This document shows, piece by piece, positions 28,267 to 37,309 of a stretch of 64,000 nucleotides of DNA; positions within the stretch are counted from its first letter, which is position 1, and the number at the start of each line of letters is the position of its first letter. A program made the position numbers and the translations under genes. This DNA comes from JBBSDP01 sp038240605 (GTDB taxonomy: Bacteria > Planctomycetota > Phycisphaerae > Tepidisphaerales > Tepidisphaeraceae), in NCBI GenBank assembly GCA_038240605.1, contig JBBSDP010000020.1:1-64000 (forward strand), given 5' to 3'. Under the pieces are notes generated by a model. The model was not told the DNA's origin and ran no database searches. It saw nothing but the letters and a program-made list of their open reading frames with translations.

Positions 28267-28874
28267 GTGAGACCTCCCGCCCCAAGCGTGCGATTGACGC
28301 AATCCCAGAGAGATTTGCGGATTCGATTCAGTGCTTTATAGACGGCGTCAACGGTGCGGCCGGTCGCCTCGGCAACGCTCTCCACGCTGGCCCCTTCTTC
28401 GTAGCGAAGGCTCAGCATCCGCCGTTGATCGGGCTTCAAACGGGTGAGGCAGCGGTCGAGGGCCGTCTGTCGTTCGTCGAGACGTCCGGAAAGGTCAACG
28501 GTGCGGATGGCGATCGTCTCTAGGACCTCGTCGCTGAAGTGAGCCTTGCGCCGCGCGTCGACTTTCCGGAAATCCTTCGCCTTGCGGTAGACGATCTTCG
28601 ATGCCCAGGCGAAGAAATTACTCCCTGGCTCGAACGACTCGAAGTTGCGCCACAGCACCAGGCTCGATTGCTGATAGACCTCCGCCGCATCCTCCCACCT
28701 TGGCACCAATGACAGGGCGAAGGCGCGCAGCCGTACCTCGTGTCGCGTGTAAAGGTCGATGAACTCCTCCACCCGGGTTCCACCGGCCTGGGGCGGTCGC
28801 CCCCGCGCAGCATCCGCCGCGGCCGCGCTGGGCGACATCGGAGAAGCGGACTTGGGAGGAACCGGTTCGTTCAT
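28263..28874 (-). CDS. ECF-type RNA polymerase sigma factor
   Basis: The protein is 203 residues from ATG 28874. After a Pro/Ala-rich N-terminus, region 2 is visible (EEFIDLYTRHEVRLRAFALS, then FFAWASKIVYRKAKDFRK), and region 4 carries the helix-turn-helix (LKPDQRRMLSLRYEEGASVE, then VAEATGRTVDAVYKALNRIR). The ATG overlaps the DUF1501 stop (ATGA) and its own stop overlaps the FecR-like start (GTGA), so the three are translationally coupled. It probably controls its own operon or related surface-protein genes elsewhere, with the FecR-like protein as regulator. Confidence 0.92.
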   Translation of the reverse strand: MNEPVPPKSASPMSPSAAAADAARGRPPQAGGTRVEEFIDLYTRHEVRLRAFALSLVPRWEDAAEVYQQSSLVLWRNFESFEPGSNFFAWASKIVYRKAKDFRKVDARRKAHFSDEVLETIAIRTVDLSGRLDERQTALDRCLTRLKPDQRRMLSLRYEEGASVESVAEATGRTVDAVYKALNRIRKSLWDCVNRTLGAGGLT

Positions 28875-30370
28875 GCGATCAGGTCGTGAATGAGCCGTCC
28901 ATGAACGTCCGTCAGACGGCGGTAAATTCCGTTGTGATAGAACGACAGCTTCTCGTGGTGCAGACCCAGCAAGTGAAGTGCAGTGGCGTGGATGTCGTAG
29001 CAATAGGTGGGGTTGTCCGCCGCACGGTAGCCCAGTTCATCGCTGGAGCCGTACCCCATGCCGGGTTTGATGCCGCCGCCCGCGAGCCATACGGTGAATG
29101 CGCCAGGGTTGTGGTCGCGGCCCATCCCCTGTGCGGCGGGTTGGCGTCCAAACTCCGTCATGCACATGACCAGCGTGTCGTCGAGCAGGCCGCGCGACTT
29201 GAGGTCCGTCAGCAGCGCTGCGGCGCCGGAGTCGAGGATCGGGCCCCAGTAGCCATGATCGCGCACGAGGTCTTCGTGCGAGTCCCAGTTGGGTCGGGGC
29301 ATTCCCTGCACGGTCATGTTCTCGGCGCCGCAGTAGATCTGCACGAAGCGCACGCCGCGCTCGACGAGCCGTCTCGCCATCAGGCACTGGCGGCCAAAGG
29401 AACCGGCGTCTTTGTGATCGAGGCAATAGAGTTCCCGCGTGGCCTTGGTCTCACCCGCCAGGTCAGTCACTTCTGGCGCGCTGAGCTGAAGCCGGGCGGC
29501 CAGCTCATATGCGGTGATGCGGGCGTCGAGCTCGCTGTCGCCAGGTCGCTGCGCGCCGTGTGCGACATTGAGGGATCGGAGGAAGTCGCGCCCCGCGACC
29601 TCGCCGGCCGGCGTGATGTCCGGAGCGCCGGCGGGCGGGAACAGGTCGTAGACCGGGTCGCGGCCTTTGGCCGTCTCCATTGCGGTCCCCTGATGAACTG
29701 CCGGCAGAAATCCCGCGCCCCAGTTGACCGGTCCGCCCGGCGGGAGGCCGCGCGGGTCAGGTAGGACGACGAACGCCGGCAGGTTCTGCGTCTCGCATCC
29801 CAGGCCGTACGTGACCCACGCGCCCATCGACGGAAAGCCCGGGAGGATGAACCCCGTGTTCATCATGAAGCAGCCCGGGCCGTGCAGCGCGGTCTTGCTG
29901 GTCATCGAGTAGACGAAGGCCATGTCATCTACGCAGTTGCTCAACCTGGGAAACAGCGATGACATCCACCGCCCGCTCTGGCCGTACTGACGGAACGGCC
30001 AAAACGACGGCTGGCAGTTCCCTGGCTTGGAACCGAAGAACTGGAGCTTTCCGGTGGGATCGAAAGGCTTGCCGGCACGCTTCGCCAGTCCGGGCTTGTA
30101 ATCCCAGGTATCGACCTGGCTCATGCCGCCGGGGCAGAAGATCTGGATCACCCGCTTGGCCCGTGGCGCGAAATGCGGCGCGCGGGCGGCGAGCGCCGCG
30201 GGACCACCGTCGACAACGGGGGCCGCGCTCGCCATCGCGCCGCGCAGCAAGCGGCTTTCGGCGAGGAGCGACGTCAGCGCCAGTCCGCCCAGCCCGCCAC
30301 CCAGCTGCCAGAGAAAATTCCGGCGGGTGACATGGCCTTGACGGAGGTTGCAGGGGTACGGGTGATTCAT
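28871..30370 (-). CDS. DUF1501 family protein (sulfatase-like fold, Tat-type signal)
   Basis: The protein is 499 residues from ATG 30370; the ATG at 30436 would overlap the upstream gene. A twin-arginine-like leader (VTRRNFLWQLGGGLGGLALT) suggests export in a folded state. The DUF1501 body includes RVIQIFCPGGMSQVDTWDYK, PNWDSHEDLVRDHGYWGPIL, and DDTLVMCMTEFGRQP near the C-terminus. The family belongs to the alkaline-phosphatase/sulfatase-like superfamily and is almost always next to a DUF1549/DUF1553 gene, as here. Its substrate is not established. The gap to the upstream gene is 20 bases. Confidence 0.93.
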   Translation of the reverse strand: MNHPYPCNLRQGHVTRRNFLWQLGGGLGGLALTSLLAESRLLRGAMASAAPVVDGGPAALAARAPHFAPRAKRVIQIFCPGGMSQVDTWDYKPGLAKRAGKPFDPTGKLQFFGSKPGNCQPSFWPFRQYGQSGRWMSSLFPRLSNCVDDMAFVYSMTSKTALHGPGCFMMNTGFILPGFPSMGAWVTYGLGCETQNLPAFVVLPDPRGLPPGGPVNWGAGFLPAVHQGTAMETAKGRDPVYDLFPPAGAPDITPAGEVAGRDFLRSLNVAHGAQRPGDSELDARITAYELAARLQLSAPEVTDLAGETKATRELYCLDHKDAGSFGRQCLMARRLVERGVRFVQIYCGAENMTVQGMPRPNWDSHEDLVRDHGYWGPILDSGAAALLTDLKSRGLLDDTLVMCMTEFGRQPAAQGMGRDHNPGAFTVWLAGGGIKPGMGYGSSDELGYRAADNPTYCYDIHATALHLLGLHHEKLSFYHNGIYRRLTDVHGRLIHDLIA

Positions 30371-30390
30371 GGCGGCGACACGATCCTCGC

Positions 30391-33102
30391 TCAATCGACG
30401 TACGCAAACTCGTTCGCGTTCAGCAACATTCGACACAGGTAAAATAAATTCGACTTCGCAATCAACTCCACGGATTCCCGCGATTCTTCGGCCGCCGGCG
30501 CGCGTCCGAACGCGAGTTGAAATGCCCTCTGGATCTGGGCATCGGTATCCGCCTCTCCGGTCTCACGACGGACGCGGTCGGCAAAACGGCGCGCCTGCAC
30601 CAGAACGAAATCATCGTTCAGCAGGGCCAGCGACTGGAGCGAGGTCGTCGTCGCGATCCGCGCGGGTGTCAGGTTCGACGGATTGGGGCAGTCAAGTGTC
30701 GTGAGGAATTGCTGCGGCGTGCTCCGGACCACGAAACGGTAAACGCTCCGTCGCCACGTCGCCGGCTGCTCCGCGGCGGCGGTCGTGTAGCGATAGATCG
30801 GCGCGTACGCCTCTTCGTACTGGAAGTCGGTATAGCCCGGGCCACCGGCCGTTTCGTCAAGCGACCCGCTGACGGCCAGGATCGCGTCGCGCATCGTTTC
30901 GGCCTCGAGCCGGTGCGGCTTCACTCGCCACACGAGCCGGTCCTGTGCGTCAATCGCGACGGCGGCAGGATTCGATGCCGACGACTGGCGATAGGTGCTG
31001 CTGGTCAGGATCAGGCGGTGCATCGACTTGAGCGACCAATCCCGGCGGAGCAGCTCGTCGGCGAGCCAGTCGAGCAGTTCCGGATGCGATGGGCGATCCC
31101 CGCCGTGTCCGAAGTCGCTGGGCGTGGTGACGATTCCCTGGCCGAAGTGATAGTGCCAGAGGCGATTGACGATCACGCGTCGCGTCAGCGGGTTTCGCTC
31201 ATCGGTGATCCAGCGGGCGAGCGCGGCCCGTCGCCCGCCTTCCGGTGTGGCATCCGTACCAAGATCGGAAGACAACGAAGCCACCCAGGCGATCGTCCCC
31301 GGCGTCACCGCTTCCTCGGGCGATTCGGGATCGCCGCGTTTGAGCACGTGCGTTTCCAGTGGCTTTTCGGAGGTGATCGCATAGACGCGCGTCGGTTTCG
31401 GCAGCGACTTCAACGATTTCTCTGCCGCCTCCCGCTCCGCCCGCATCTGAGCGATTTGCGCCTTTTGTGCAGCGTTGAGTGGAGCGGCGGCGCTGTCGGG
31501 GACGAGTTGTGGATCGCCGAAGAAGACCTGGTCGTAGGCGATCGTGTCTCCGCCATCGGTCGCGATCAGGGAGAGGAAGCGATCGGTCGGCTGGATTGGA
31601 ACGTTGATGTCAACGCCGCCTCGATCGTGTGTGATCGCTTGCGCGCTGGAGCGCAACTTGCCATCGATCAGGACCTGAAAGTCAGCGCTTCCTTTGCCGA
31701 GCCCGCCGTAGCCGGCGACGGCATGGAAACGGAACGCGGGGAAGGCGGGGTTGGCGGCGCGGATCGCGGCGAGGTCAAACGTGATCAGCTTGTTGGCGTG
31801 CAGGCCGATCATCGTGTGGCCGGGGGCGGCGTAGTCCACATCGCCCAACTTGCTCGCGTCCTGTTTTTGCACCGGACCGGGTTGAATCAGGTCCCACGTG
31901 AGGCCCGAGGTGTGCGGCACGGTCGCGGTCAGGCCCGTCGAGCTGATCGGCGCTGGAGTTGAACCGCTCGGGCCGCCATCGGGGATCGAGATCGAATCGA
32001 TATACGCCGATTCAGGTTTCACCAGCTTGTTGACGGGCGCATGCTCGACGATCGCCACTTGTCCGGGCGTGAGCTTGCCAGTCGTGATATCCAGGCCCCG
32101 GCCGCGCGGCGCGGCGCCGTGACCGTCTCCCCCGGCGACGATGTCAGCAAGTGAGACCGGGGTAGCGGCGAGGAAATCGATGCCCCGAGTCAACGCGTGA
32201 ATCTGTTGCTCGAGATCTTTCTTTCGCTGGTCGTGTCGAACGATCTCGGCCGTATCGGCATCGCGGTCGCCGCGGTGGACGCCGGCGAAAACGGAAACGA
32301 GCCGGTAGTAGTCGCGCTGGGCGATCGGGTCGAGCTTGTGATTGTGACAGCGGGCGCAGTTGATCGTGAGCCCGACGATCGAGGTGATCACCTGCGTGAC
32401 CATGTCATCGAGATCGCCCGCGCGCGCGGCGCGGTGCAGCGCGTCACCCTGGGCTTCGACGTTACCCACAAAATCCCACGGGCCGGCGGCAAGAAATCCG
32501 GTGGCGATGATGGCGTCGGGGTCATTGGGGGTGAGGACATCGCCGGCGATCTGCTCGCGGAGGAACTGGTCGTAGCGCTCGTCGCTATTCAATGCCCAAA
32601 TGACGTAATCGCGGTAAGGCCAGGCGTGATCGCGCCGCTGGTCGCGCTCGAAGCCGTGTGTGTCGGCGTAATGAGCAACGTCGAGCCAGTGGCGAGCCCA
32701 GTGCTCGCCATAGTGGGGAGAAGCGAGAAGTCGGTCGACAAGTTTTTCGTATGCGTCGGGCGATGGGTCAGCGACGAACGCCGACACATCCCGCGGCGCG
32801 GGCGGAAGGCCGAGCAGGTCAAAGTAAAGCCGGCGAATGAGGGTACGGCGGTCGGCTTCGGGGGCGGGCGAGAGTCCTTTCTCTTCGAGCTTCGCAAGGA
32901 CGAACGCGTCAATCGGATTACGAACCCACGCCGTCTTGCCCACCGAAGGCGGAACCGGCCGTTGCACTGGCTGGACGGACCAGAATTGAGCGGCGTCCTC
33001 GCCGGTGCTTGCGGCCGGACGGGTTGCCTGAGCGAAGGCCAACCCGCCCGCGATCGCAAGCACGACGACGCCCAATACGGGTGAGGCAAAACGCACAGTC
33101 AT
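30391..33102 (-). CDS. DUF1549/DUF1553 protein with CxxCH motif and an inserted beta module
   Basis: This 903-residue exported protein has a signal peptide at 1-25 (ending AFAQA). DUF1549 spans about 60-275 (NPIDAFVLAKLEEKGLSPAP; HWARHWLDVAHYADTHGFER) and contains the heme-type motif CARCH (249-253). DUF1553 spans about 615-880 (ALARWITDERNPLTRRVIVN; RLWHYHFGQGIV). Between them lies an insert (about 320-550) whose end, HANKLITFDLAAIRAANP through SLIATDGGDTIAYDQVFFGD, closely matches the C-terminal module of the FecR-like protein in the same operon. The gene sits 4 bases after the PEP-CTERM gene. The usual N-terminal cytochrome domain of the PSD1 group is absent. Confidence 0.9.
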   Translation of the reverse strand: MTVRFASPVLGVVVLAIAGGLAFAQATRPAASTGEDAAQFWSVQPVQRPVPPSVGKTAWVRNPIDAFVLAKLEEKGLSPAPEADRRTLIRRLYFDLLGLPPAPRDVSAFVADPSPDAYEKLVDRLLASPHYGEHWARHWLDVAHYADTHGFERDQRRDHAWPYRDYVIWALNSDERYDQFLREQIAGDVLTPNDPDAIIATGFLAAGPWDFVGNVEAQGDALHRAARAGDLDDMVTQVITSIVGLTINCARCHNHKLDPIAQRDYYRLVSVFAGVHRGDRDADTAEIVRHDQRKKDLEQQIHALTRGIDFLAATPVSLADIVAGGDGHGAAPRGRGLDITTGKLTPGQVAIVEHAPVNKLVKPESAYIDSISIPDGGPSGSTPAPISSTGLTATVPHTSGLTWDLIQPGPVQKQDASKLGDVDYAAPGHTMIGLHANKLITFDLAAIRAANPAFPAFRFHAVAGYGGLGKGSADFQVLIDGKLRSSAQAITHDRGGVDINVPIQPTDRFLSLIATDGGDTIAYDQVFFGDPQLVPDSAAAPLNAAQKAQIAQMRAEREAAEKSLKSLPKPTRVYAITSEKPLETHVLKRGDPESPEEAVTPGTIAWVASLSSDLGTDATPEGGRRAALARWITDERNPLTRRVIVNRLWHYHFGQGIVTTPSDFGHGGDRPSHPELLDWLADELLRRDWSLKSMHRLILTSSTYRQSSASNPAAVAIDAQDRLVWRVKPHRLEAETMRDAILAVSGSLDETAGGPGYTDFQYEEAYAPIYRYTTAAAEQPATWRRSVYRFVVRSTPQQFLTTLDCPNPSNLTPARIATTTSLQSLALLNDDFVLVQARRFADRVRRETGEADTDAQIQRAFQLAFGRAPAAEESRESVELIAKSNLFYLCRMLLNANEFAYVD

Positions 33103-33106
33103 TTCG

Positions 33107-33922
33107 CTATTGGGCGAGGCGCCGCATTCGGCGAGAGAAACTAATTAAACCGACCGCACCAAGCGATACGATTCCTGCCGAGCCCGGTTCAGGAACGCTC
33201 ACGATCTGGATCCCCATCAATTCCGCCCGAAAATTGTTGTTTCCCGGCGTGGCGGTCAGCGTAAAGGCCGAGCCGCTCACGTTGGTGAAAAGGGCATAGT
33301 TGCTGCCGGCGGTCGCCGCCGCCTCGGTGTTGCCCGTTGCCTGCACGAAGGTACCCGCAAACGCCGCCGTGTCCTTTGTCCAGTACGTCTGGCTGCCGAT
33401 GTTATAACCAGCGACGACGGCACCATTTGTGGTGACGGCGTCAAAGTAGGCGTAGACGTTGTACGTCGAGCCAAAGCTCGCGGGAAGGGTCACCGTGACT
33501 GAAGCGGGAACGGGACCGCCAAAGCCGGACCCGCGCTCATCGATTCCGGCGTGCATCATCTTGAAATCCGCGCTGGTCGCGGGATTGGTGTTCGTCTCGT
33601 ACGTGCCATTGCTGGCGTACGTGACGGAGGCGCCGGTCACCGTGTTCCCCAATTGATCGGTCAGCGTGCTGGAGGAACCGCTGTTGGTGGCCAGGTTGTT
33701 CCAATTGGCCGCCGGAGCCACGCCCGCCACATCGGACGGCAGCAGCGGGTAGGTCGGCGCGGGAAGGCCATTTTGATCGTTCCCGCTCGAAAAGTTGAGG
33801 CTGATTGTGCCAGCATCCGCGTGAGGCGCCAGGATCAGCATCAGGCTTGCCGCAACAGGTGCCAGGCTCAGCAATGGACGGTTCAACATGACATTCCGCA
33901 ATACGCGAGTGAAACGGTTCAA
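33107..33922 (-). CDS. PEP-CTERM sorting-signal protein
   Basis: This 271-residue surface or secreted protein has a signal peptide (about 20-38, ending HADAG), a Ser/Thr/Asn/Gly-rich beta body with a jelly-roll-like composition, and a C-terminal PEP-CTERM signal. The signal comprises VPEPGSAG, then a hydrophobic stretch, then RRMRR. Such proteins are processed by exosortase-type systems, which are not in this window. The start is TTG 33922, supported by a strong GGAGGTGA six bases upstream. It is the first gene of the operon and may be the cargo that the rest of the operon handles. Confidence 0.87.
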   Translation of the reverse strand: MNRFTRVLRNVMLNRPLLSLAPVAASLMLILAPHADAGTISLNFSSGNDQNGLPAPTYPLLPSDVAGVAPAANWNNLATNSGSSSTLTDQLGNTVTGASVTYASNGTYETNTNPATSADFKMMHAGIDERGSGFGGPVPASVTVTLPASFGSTYNVYAYFDAVTTNGAVVAGYNIGSQTYWTKDTAAFAGTFVQATGNTEAAATAGSNYALFTNVSGSAFTLTATPGNNNFRAELMGIQIVSVPEPGSAGIVSLGAVGLISFSRRMRRLAQ

Positions 33923-33925
33923 GAC

Positions 33926-33933
33926 TCACCTCC
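33926..33933 (-). promoter_or_regulatory. Strong ribosome binding site for the PEP-CTERM gene (TTG start)
   Basis: GGAGGTGA on the minus strand, with the GGAGG core six bases before TTG 33922. It fixes the non-ATG start; the next ATG (residue 12) has no comparable site. Confidence 0.7.
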
Positions 33934-34110
33934 GTCAGACAGGAAAATGTTCGCCGCGCGTCACCAGACCGCAGCCTGATAAGTAAAGGGACGGATCGCC
34001 CTGATTTTGGACAATGGATTTGAGGCGGTTCCCACAACACCTTGCTCCGTGCGTGAAAACGACCCCGGAAGGAGACTTGGGCGGGCGGTTCAGCGGGGCA
34101 CAATCCCGTC

Positions 34111-35067
34111 TCATTGCGCGGCAAACTGCTTGTACTTCTCATCCAGCTTGGCATCCGCGGCTGTTCCCTGATGAACGACGACGAAGTAGTGAAAAGTGGC
34201 GGTCTTCCCGGCCTCGATCGTGAAATCGCCGGCATGTTTGTCGAGCTTTGGGTCAAAATCGTGGTAGCCGAACGGGTTGGCCGTCATGAGTCCGTACTGG
34301 CGCACGTGCCAGGTGGTGGGGTGGCGCGGGTTGGCGGGGCTGTCGAAGATGGCGATGCCGTACGGCTTGCCGTTCACCATGCCGGAGATGTCGCACCAGT
34401 CAGCGGGCTTCCCCCAGCAGGCAGGTTCGCCCGTGTCGCCCCTGGAGTTGGTGATCGTTTCCGTCCTGGCGATGTCGGTCGCCACTCGAACCGAGCAGAG
34501 GCCGGCGTCCTTCCGGTCGCCCAAAATCACCGCCGCATCGCCCGCGGTGAGGGCCACGGTCCAGTCCACGCCGCGGGAGCCGTTGGGGAATGCGATGAAG
34601 CGCATCGTGCGCGTCTCGTGAAGGAGCGTCTTGGCCGGATCCTTGTCTTCCCAATCCAGCTTTTCGACGAACGTGTCTCCTTCTAGTTTTTCGAACTTTA
34701 GGTGCTTCTGTTTCGCGGGACGCGGCTTGCCCATCAGCGACCAGTGATCGACCCCGTTCACGTCCTGCTCAGCGACCCACATTGACTGGTGATGGGGGTG
34801 GTCACTCCTGGGGAGGCTGTACTGATCCGACGTTACTGGCGTGCCGTCGGCCGCGAGGACGGGCAGGAAAAACGGCCGCGTGAAGTCGCGGTCGTCGCGC
34901 GGGCCAAACCAGTAATCAGTGAACGGCTTCCCGTCGATCTCGACGTGAACGTGGTTCGCTTCTTCAGCGAGCTTGACCGGCACATCGGCCAGTGTGAACG
35001 AGCAAGTGCAGGCCAAGATCAACGTTGTGCAGCAAGCGCCGAATCTCATCGGTTCGATCCTCCGCAT
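34111..35067 (-). CDS. DUF6807 (PmoA-like) family secreted protein
   Basis: This 318-residue protein has a signal peptide (about 8-27, CTTLILACTCSFTLADV). The body matches DUF6807, formerly called PmoA: FTDYWFGPRDDRDFTRPFFL, the histidine-rich SDHPHHQSMWVAEQDVNGVD, and FDSPANPRHPTTWHVRQYGL. The family is common in Planctomycetota and Bacteroidota near glycan-related genes; its activity is unknown. ATG 35049 (residue 7) is an alternative start. It stands alone, about 190 bases upstream of the PEP-CTERM operon and in the same direction. Confidence 0.88.
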   Translation of the reverse strand: MRRIEPMRFGACCTTLILACTCSFTLADVPVKLAEEANHVHVEIDGKPFTDYWFGPRDDRDFTRPFFLPVLAADGTPVTSDQYSLPRSDHPHHQSMWVAEQDVNGVDHWSLMGKPRPAKQKHLKFEKLEGDTFVEKLDWEDKDPAKTLLHETRTMRFIAFPNGSRGVDWTVALTAGDAAVILGDRKDAGLCSVRVATDIARTETITNSRGDTGEPACWGKPADWCDISGMVNGKPYGIAIFDSPANPRHPTTWHVRQYGLMTANPFGYHDFDPKLDKHAGDFTIEAGKTATFHYFVVVHQGTAADAKLDEKYKQFAAQ

Positions 35068-35119
35068 AGGTATACCGCCATCTCTCCGACGTGCTCGCTG
35101 GTGCGCGGAATTGAATGGT

Positions 35120-35153
35120 CACAGAGGCCGCAGAGAGCGCAGAGATCACGGAG
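35120..35153. repeat. Degenerate CAGAG-rich intergenic repeat
   Basis: Near-tandem copies of a C/G-A-GAG unit (CACAGAGGCCGCAGAGAGC and on to CACGGAG). Similar non-coding cacagag/cacggag strings occur between genes in many environmental bacterial genomes. No coding or structural role is evident. Confidence 0.5.
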
Positions 35154-35190
35154 CGGATGTTTTGTTGGGAAGGCGCCTCTGCCTCTTCCC

Positions 35191-35225
35191 TAAACTCTAA
35201 ACTCTAAACTCCAAACTCTAAATTC
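35191..35225. repeat. Five-unit heptamer tandem repeat (TAAACTC)
   Basis: The five 7-base units are TAAACTC three times, then CAAACTC and TAAATTC. The last unit and a half overlap the final codons and stop of the sigma-54 activator gene (stop at 35220-35218). The array may have reshaped that C-terminus. It is too short and lacks spacers for a CRISPR. Confidence 0.75.
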
Positions 35226-36777
35226 TAGAACCCAGCACCTTCGGATCCACCTTCGCCTTGACGGTCCGCCGATCGAGACCCAGGCGTCGCGCGGTTTCCT
35301 CGAGGTTGCGGGTACGGGAGTAGACGAGCGTGCAGTAACGGCGGAGCAGGTCGTCGGCGCTGAGCACGCCGCGATCGAGCTCGTCGGCGAGGCGCTCGGC
35401 GGCGGACGCCGTGCTGCTCTCGGCCACGGCTGGGCGGTACTCGTGGCGGATCAGGACGTTTCGCACGCACTGCTCCAGCTCGCGGAAGTTGCCCGGCCAG
35501 GGATAGTCGCGGCCGAGGTTCTCCACGACCCATCGCTCGACTTCGCCAGTCAGGTCGTCGGCTTCCTACGGGGCGATCCGGCTGGCGATGAAGAAGATCA
35601 TGCTCCGCAGGTCCACCGGCGACTCCTCGAGCTGCTGGCGGAGCGAGGGGGTCATCACCATGTCCGAACAGAGCCGGTAATAAAAATCACGGCGGAAGCG
35701 CCCGTCGTTCATCTCACGGCCCAGGTCACGGTTCGTCGCCGCGATGATCTTTCCTTTGAACGGCCGCGTCTTCGTGTCCCCGAGCCGTTGAAACTCCCGC
35801 GTCTGGAGCACTCGCAGGAGCTTCACCTGGATCAACGGGTCTAACTCGCCGATCTCATCGAGGAAGACGGTCCCGAGCGGCTGGCAAACCTCCATCCACC
35901 CCGCGCGATCCTCCAGTGCCCCGGTAAAGGCGCCACGGCGATGGCCGAACAGCTCGGATTCGATCAGGGTCGGCGATAGCGCCGAGAGGTTCAGCGCGTG
36001 AAACGATCCGGCGAAGTCGCCGGTGAAGCTGCGCGCCTTGGCGTCAAAGGGAATATAGCGCGACATCGCGATCGCTCGGGCGACCAGCTCTTTGCCGGTG
36101 CCGGAAGGACCGGTGACGAGCGTCGTCAGATCGTTCATGCGGTCGTACATCACCCGGCGGTAGCGAAGCATGTCGTGCGTGAAGATCGACTGCCAGATCG
36201 AGGCGCGCAGCCGTGCCGCTGCCATCGACGCCCCAACGATGTATTGAAAGATGTGGTGGAATGCCCGGCGGACCTGGAAGCAGCAGGCGAAGAGGTGGTG
36301 GGGCGGGTAGTCGGTCGGCAGCCGCACGCCGGGGATTTGCAGGAACTGTTCGCACGCCTCCACGAAAGGTGCGTAGATCGCCGCGGTTTCCTGCTGAGGC
36401 TTTGCGGCACTCGCGTCGATGATCGACTGGAGCGCCTGCTGCACGCGGTAATAGAGGACGTAGAGCGCGACCCCTTCGTAAATCGCCAGCTCTCGGTCCG
36501 AGGCACCGGCGCCGGCGGCGAGCCGGGCGCGCAGTTCCAGTGCGAGGGCCTCGGCCCGCCGTTGAAGCTTGCCAATGTTGGGGCGATTGCCGTCCACGTT
36601 GCGCGCGACGTTCCAGACGACGTCGGCGTCGACGAATTCATCGCCAAGGATCTCCCGCTCTACCTGAATTCGCTCCGTCAGGAATGGATTGCACGAGGCG
36701 AGACTGGCGAATGCGGCGGCCAGGGACGACTCGGCGGGCGATTGGAAGAGCATGCGCTTTCGATAGGTGGCGTGCAT
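35218..36777 (-). pseudogene. Sigma-54 dependent transcriptional activator interrupted by one in-frame TAG
   Basis: From ATG 36777 the frame encodes 403 residues: an N-terminal helical sensor-like region (1-215) and a sigma-54 AAA+ domain. That domain carries Walker A GPSGTGKE (223-230), the sigma-54 contact loop GAFTGA (282-287) and Walker B VFLDEIGEL (304-312). A TAG at 35568-35566 follows ASRIAP. The same frame then continues uninterrupted with EADDLTGEVERWVVENLGRD, PWPGNFRELEQCVRN and a Fis-type helix-turn-helix (NLEETARRLGLDRRTVKAKV) to 35218. Only one codon breaks an otherwise complete 519-codon gene. A nonsense mutation (for example GAG to TAG) or a sequencing error is most likely; readthrough is possible but unproven. 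Without the C-terminus it would lack DNA binding. Confidence 0.8.
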
Positions 36778-36931
36778 CGAATGTATACCTCCTGGGCAAT
36801 CTATGCCAGCCGTGACCGACTACTGGTGCAATGACGAAGCGCGTAAACGCCGGAATCTGCACGGTTTGACCCTATCCGTCCGCGCGGAACACCTCGTGCT
36901 TTGCAATTCCCCGTCCACACGTGGGAATCGC

Positions 36932-37309
36932 ATGACAGACCCAAACACGATCGTCGCCTGGATCGGGATGCTGGCCGGCGTTTGCACCGGCTCGATCGCC
37001 GGCCTGTTCTTCCAGCGGGAGGAGTGGCTGGGCGGGTATGCCTCCTGGCGGCGGCGCCTGATGCGCCTGGGGCATATCGCGCTCTTCGGCATCGCCCTGA
37101 TCAATCTCGCCTATGCGCTTCCCGTTCATGCGCTGGGTTGGCCGGGCACACGCGGCGCTTCGCTGGCGCTGATCGTCGCGAACTTTCTCATGCCGCTCGT
37201 CTGCTATCTCGCCGCGTGGCGAAAGCCGTTTCGATGGCTTTTCGCGTTGCCGGTCGGCTGCGCGATCGCGGGCATCGCCATCCCGCTCTGGCTCACGGTG
37301 AACCCATGA
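36932..37309 (+). CDS. Small inner-membrane protein of unknown function
   Basis: This 125-residue protein has about four hydrophobic segments (IVAWIGMLAGVCTGSIAGLF; GHIALFGIALINLAYALPV; ASLALIVANFLMPLVCYLA; LFALPVGCAIAGIAIPLWL). The ATG at 36932 is chosen because the upstream extension from 36767 lacks protein character. Its stop overlaps the ATG of the next gene (ATGA), so the two are coupled. It is divergent from the sigma-54 activator, which could be its regulator. No family recognised. Confidence 0.72.
   Translation: MTDPNTIVAWIGMLAGVCTGSIAGLFFQREEWLGGYASWRRRLMRLGHIALFGIALINLAYALPVHALGWPGTRGASLALIVANFLMPLVCYLAAWRKPFRWLFALPVGCAIAGIAIPLWLTVNP

Noticed and set aside
35191..35225. Possible CRISPR or telomere-like array
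   Set aside because: The units are 7 bases long with no spacers and only five copies.
35566..35568. Pyrrolysine or other recoding at the TAG codon
   Set aside because: No Pyl tRNA or pyl genes are in the window, and the protein family is not one known to use pyrrolysine; a mutation or base error is simpler.
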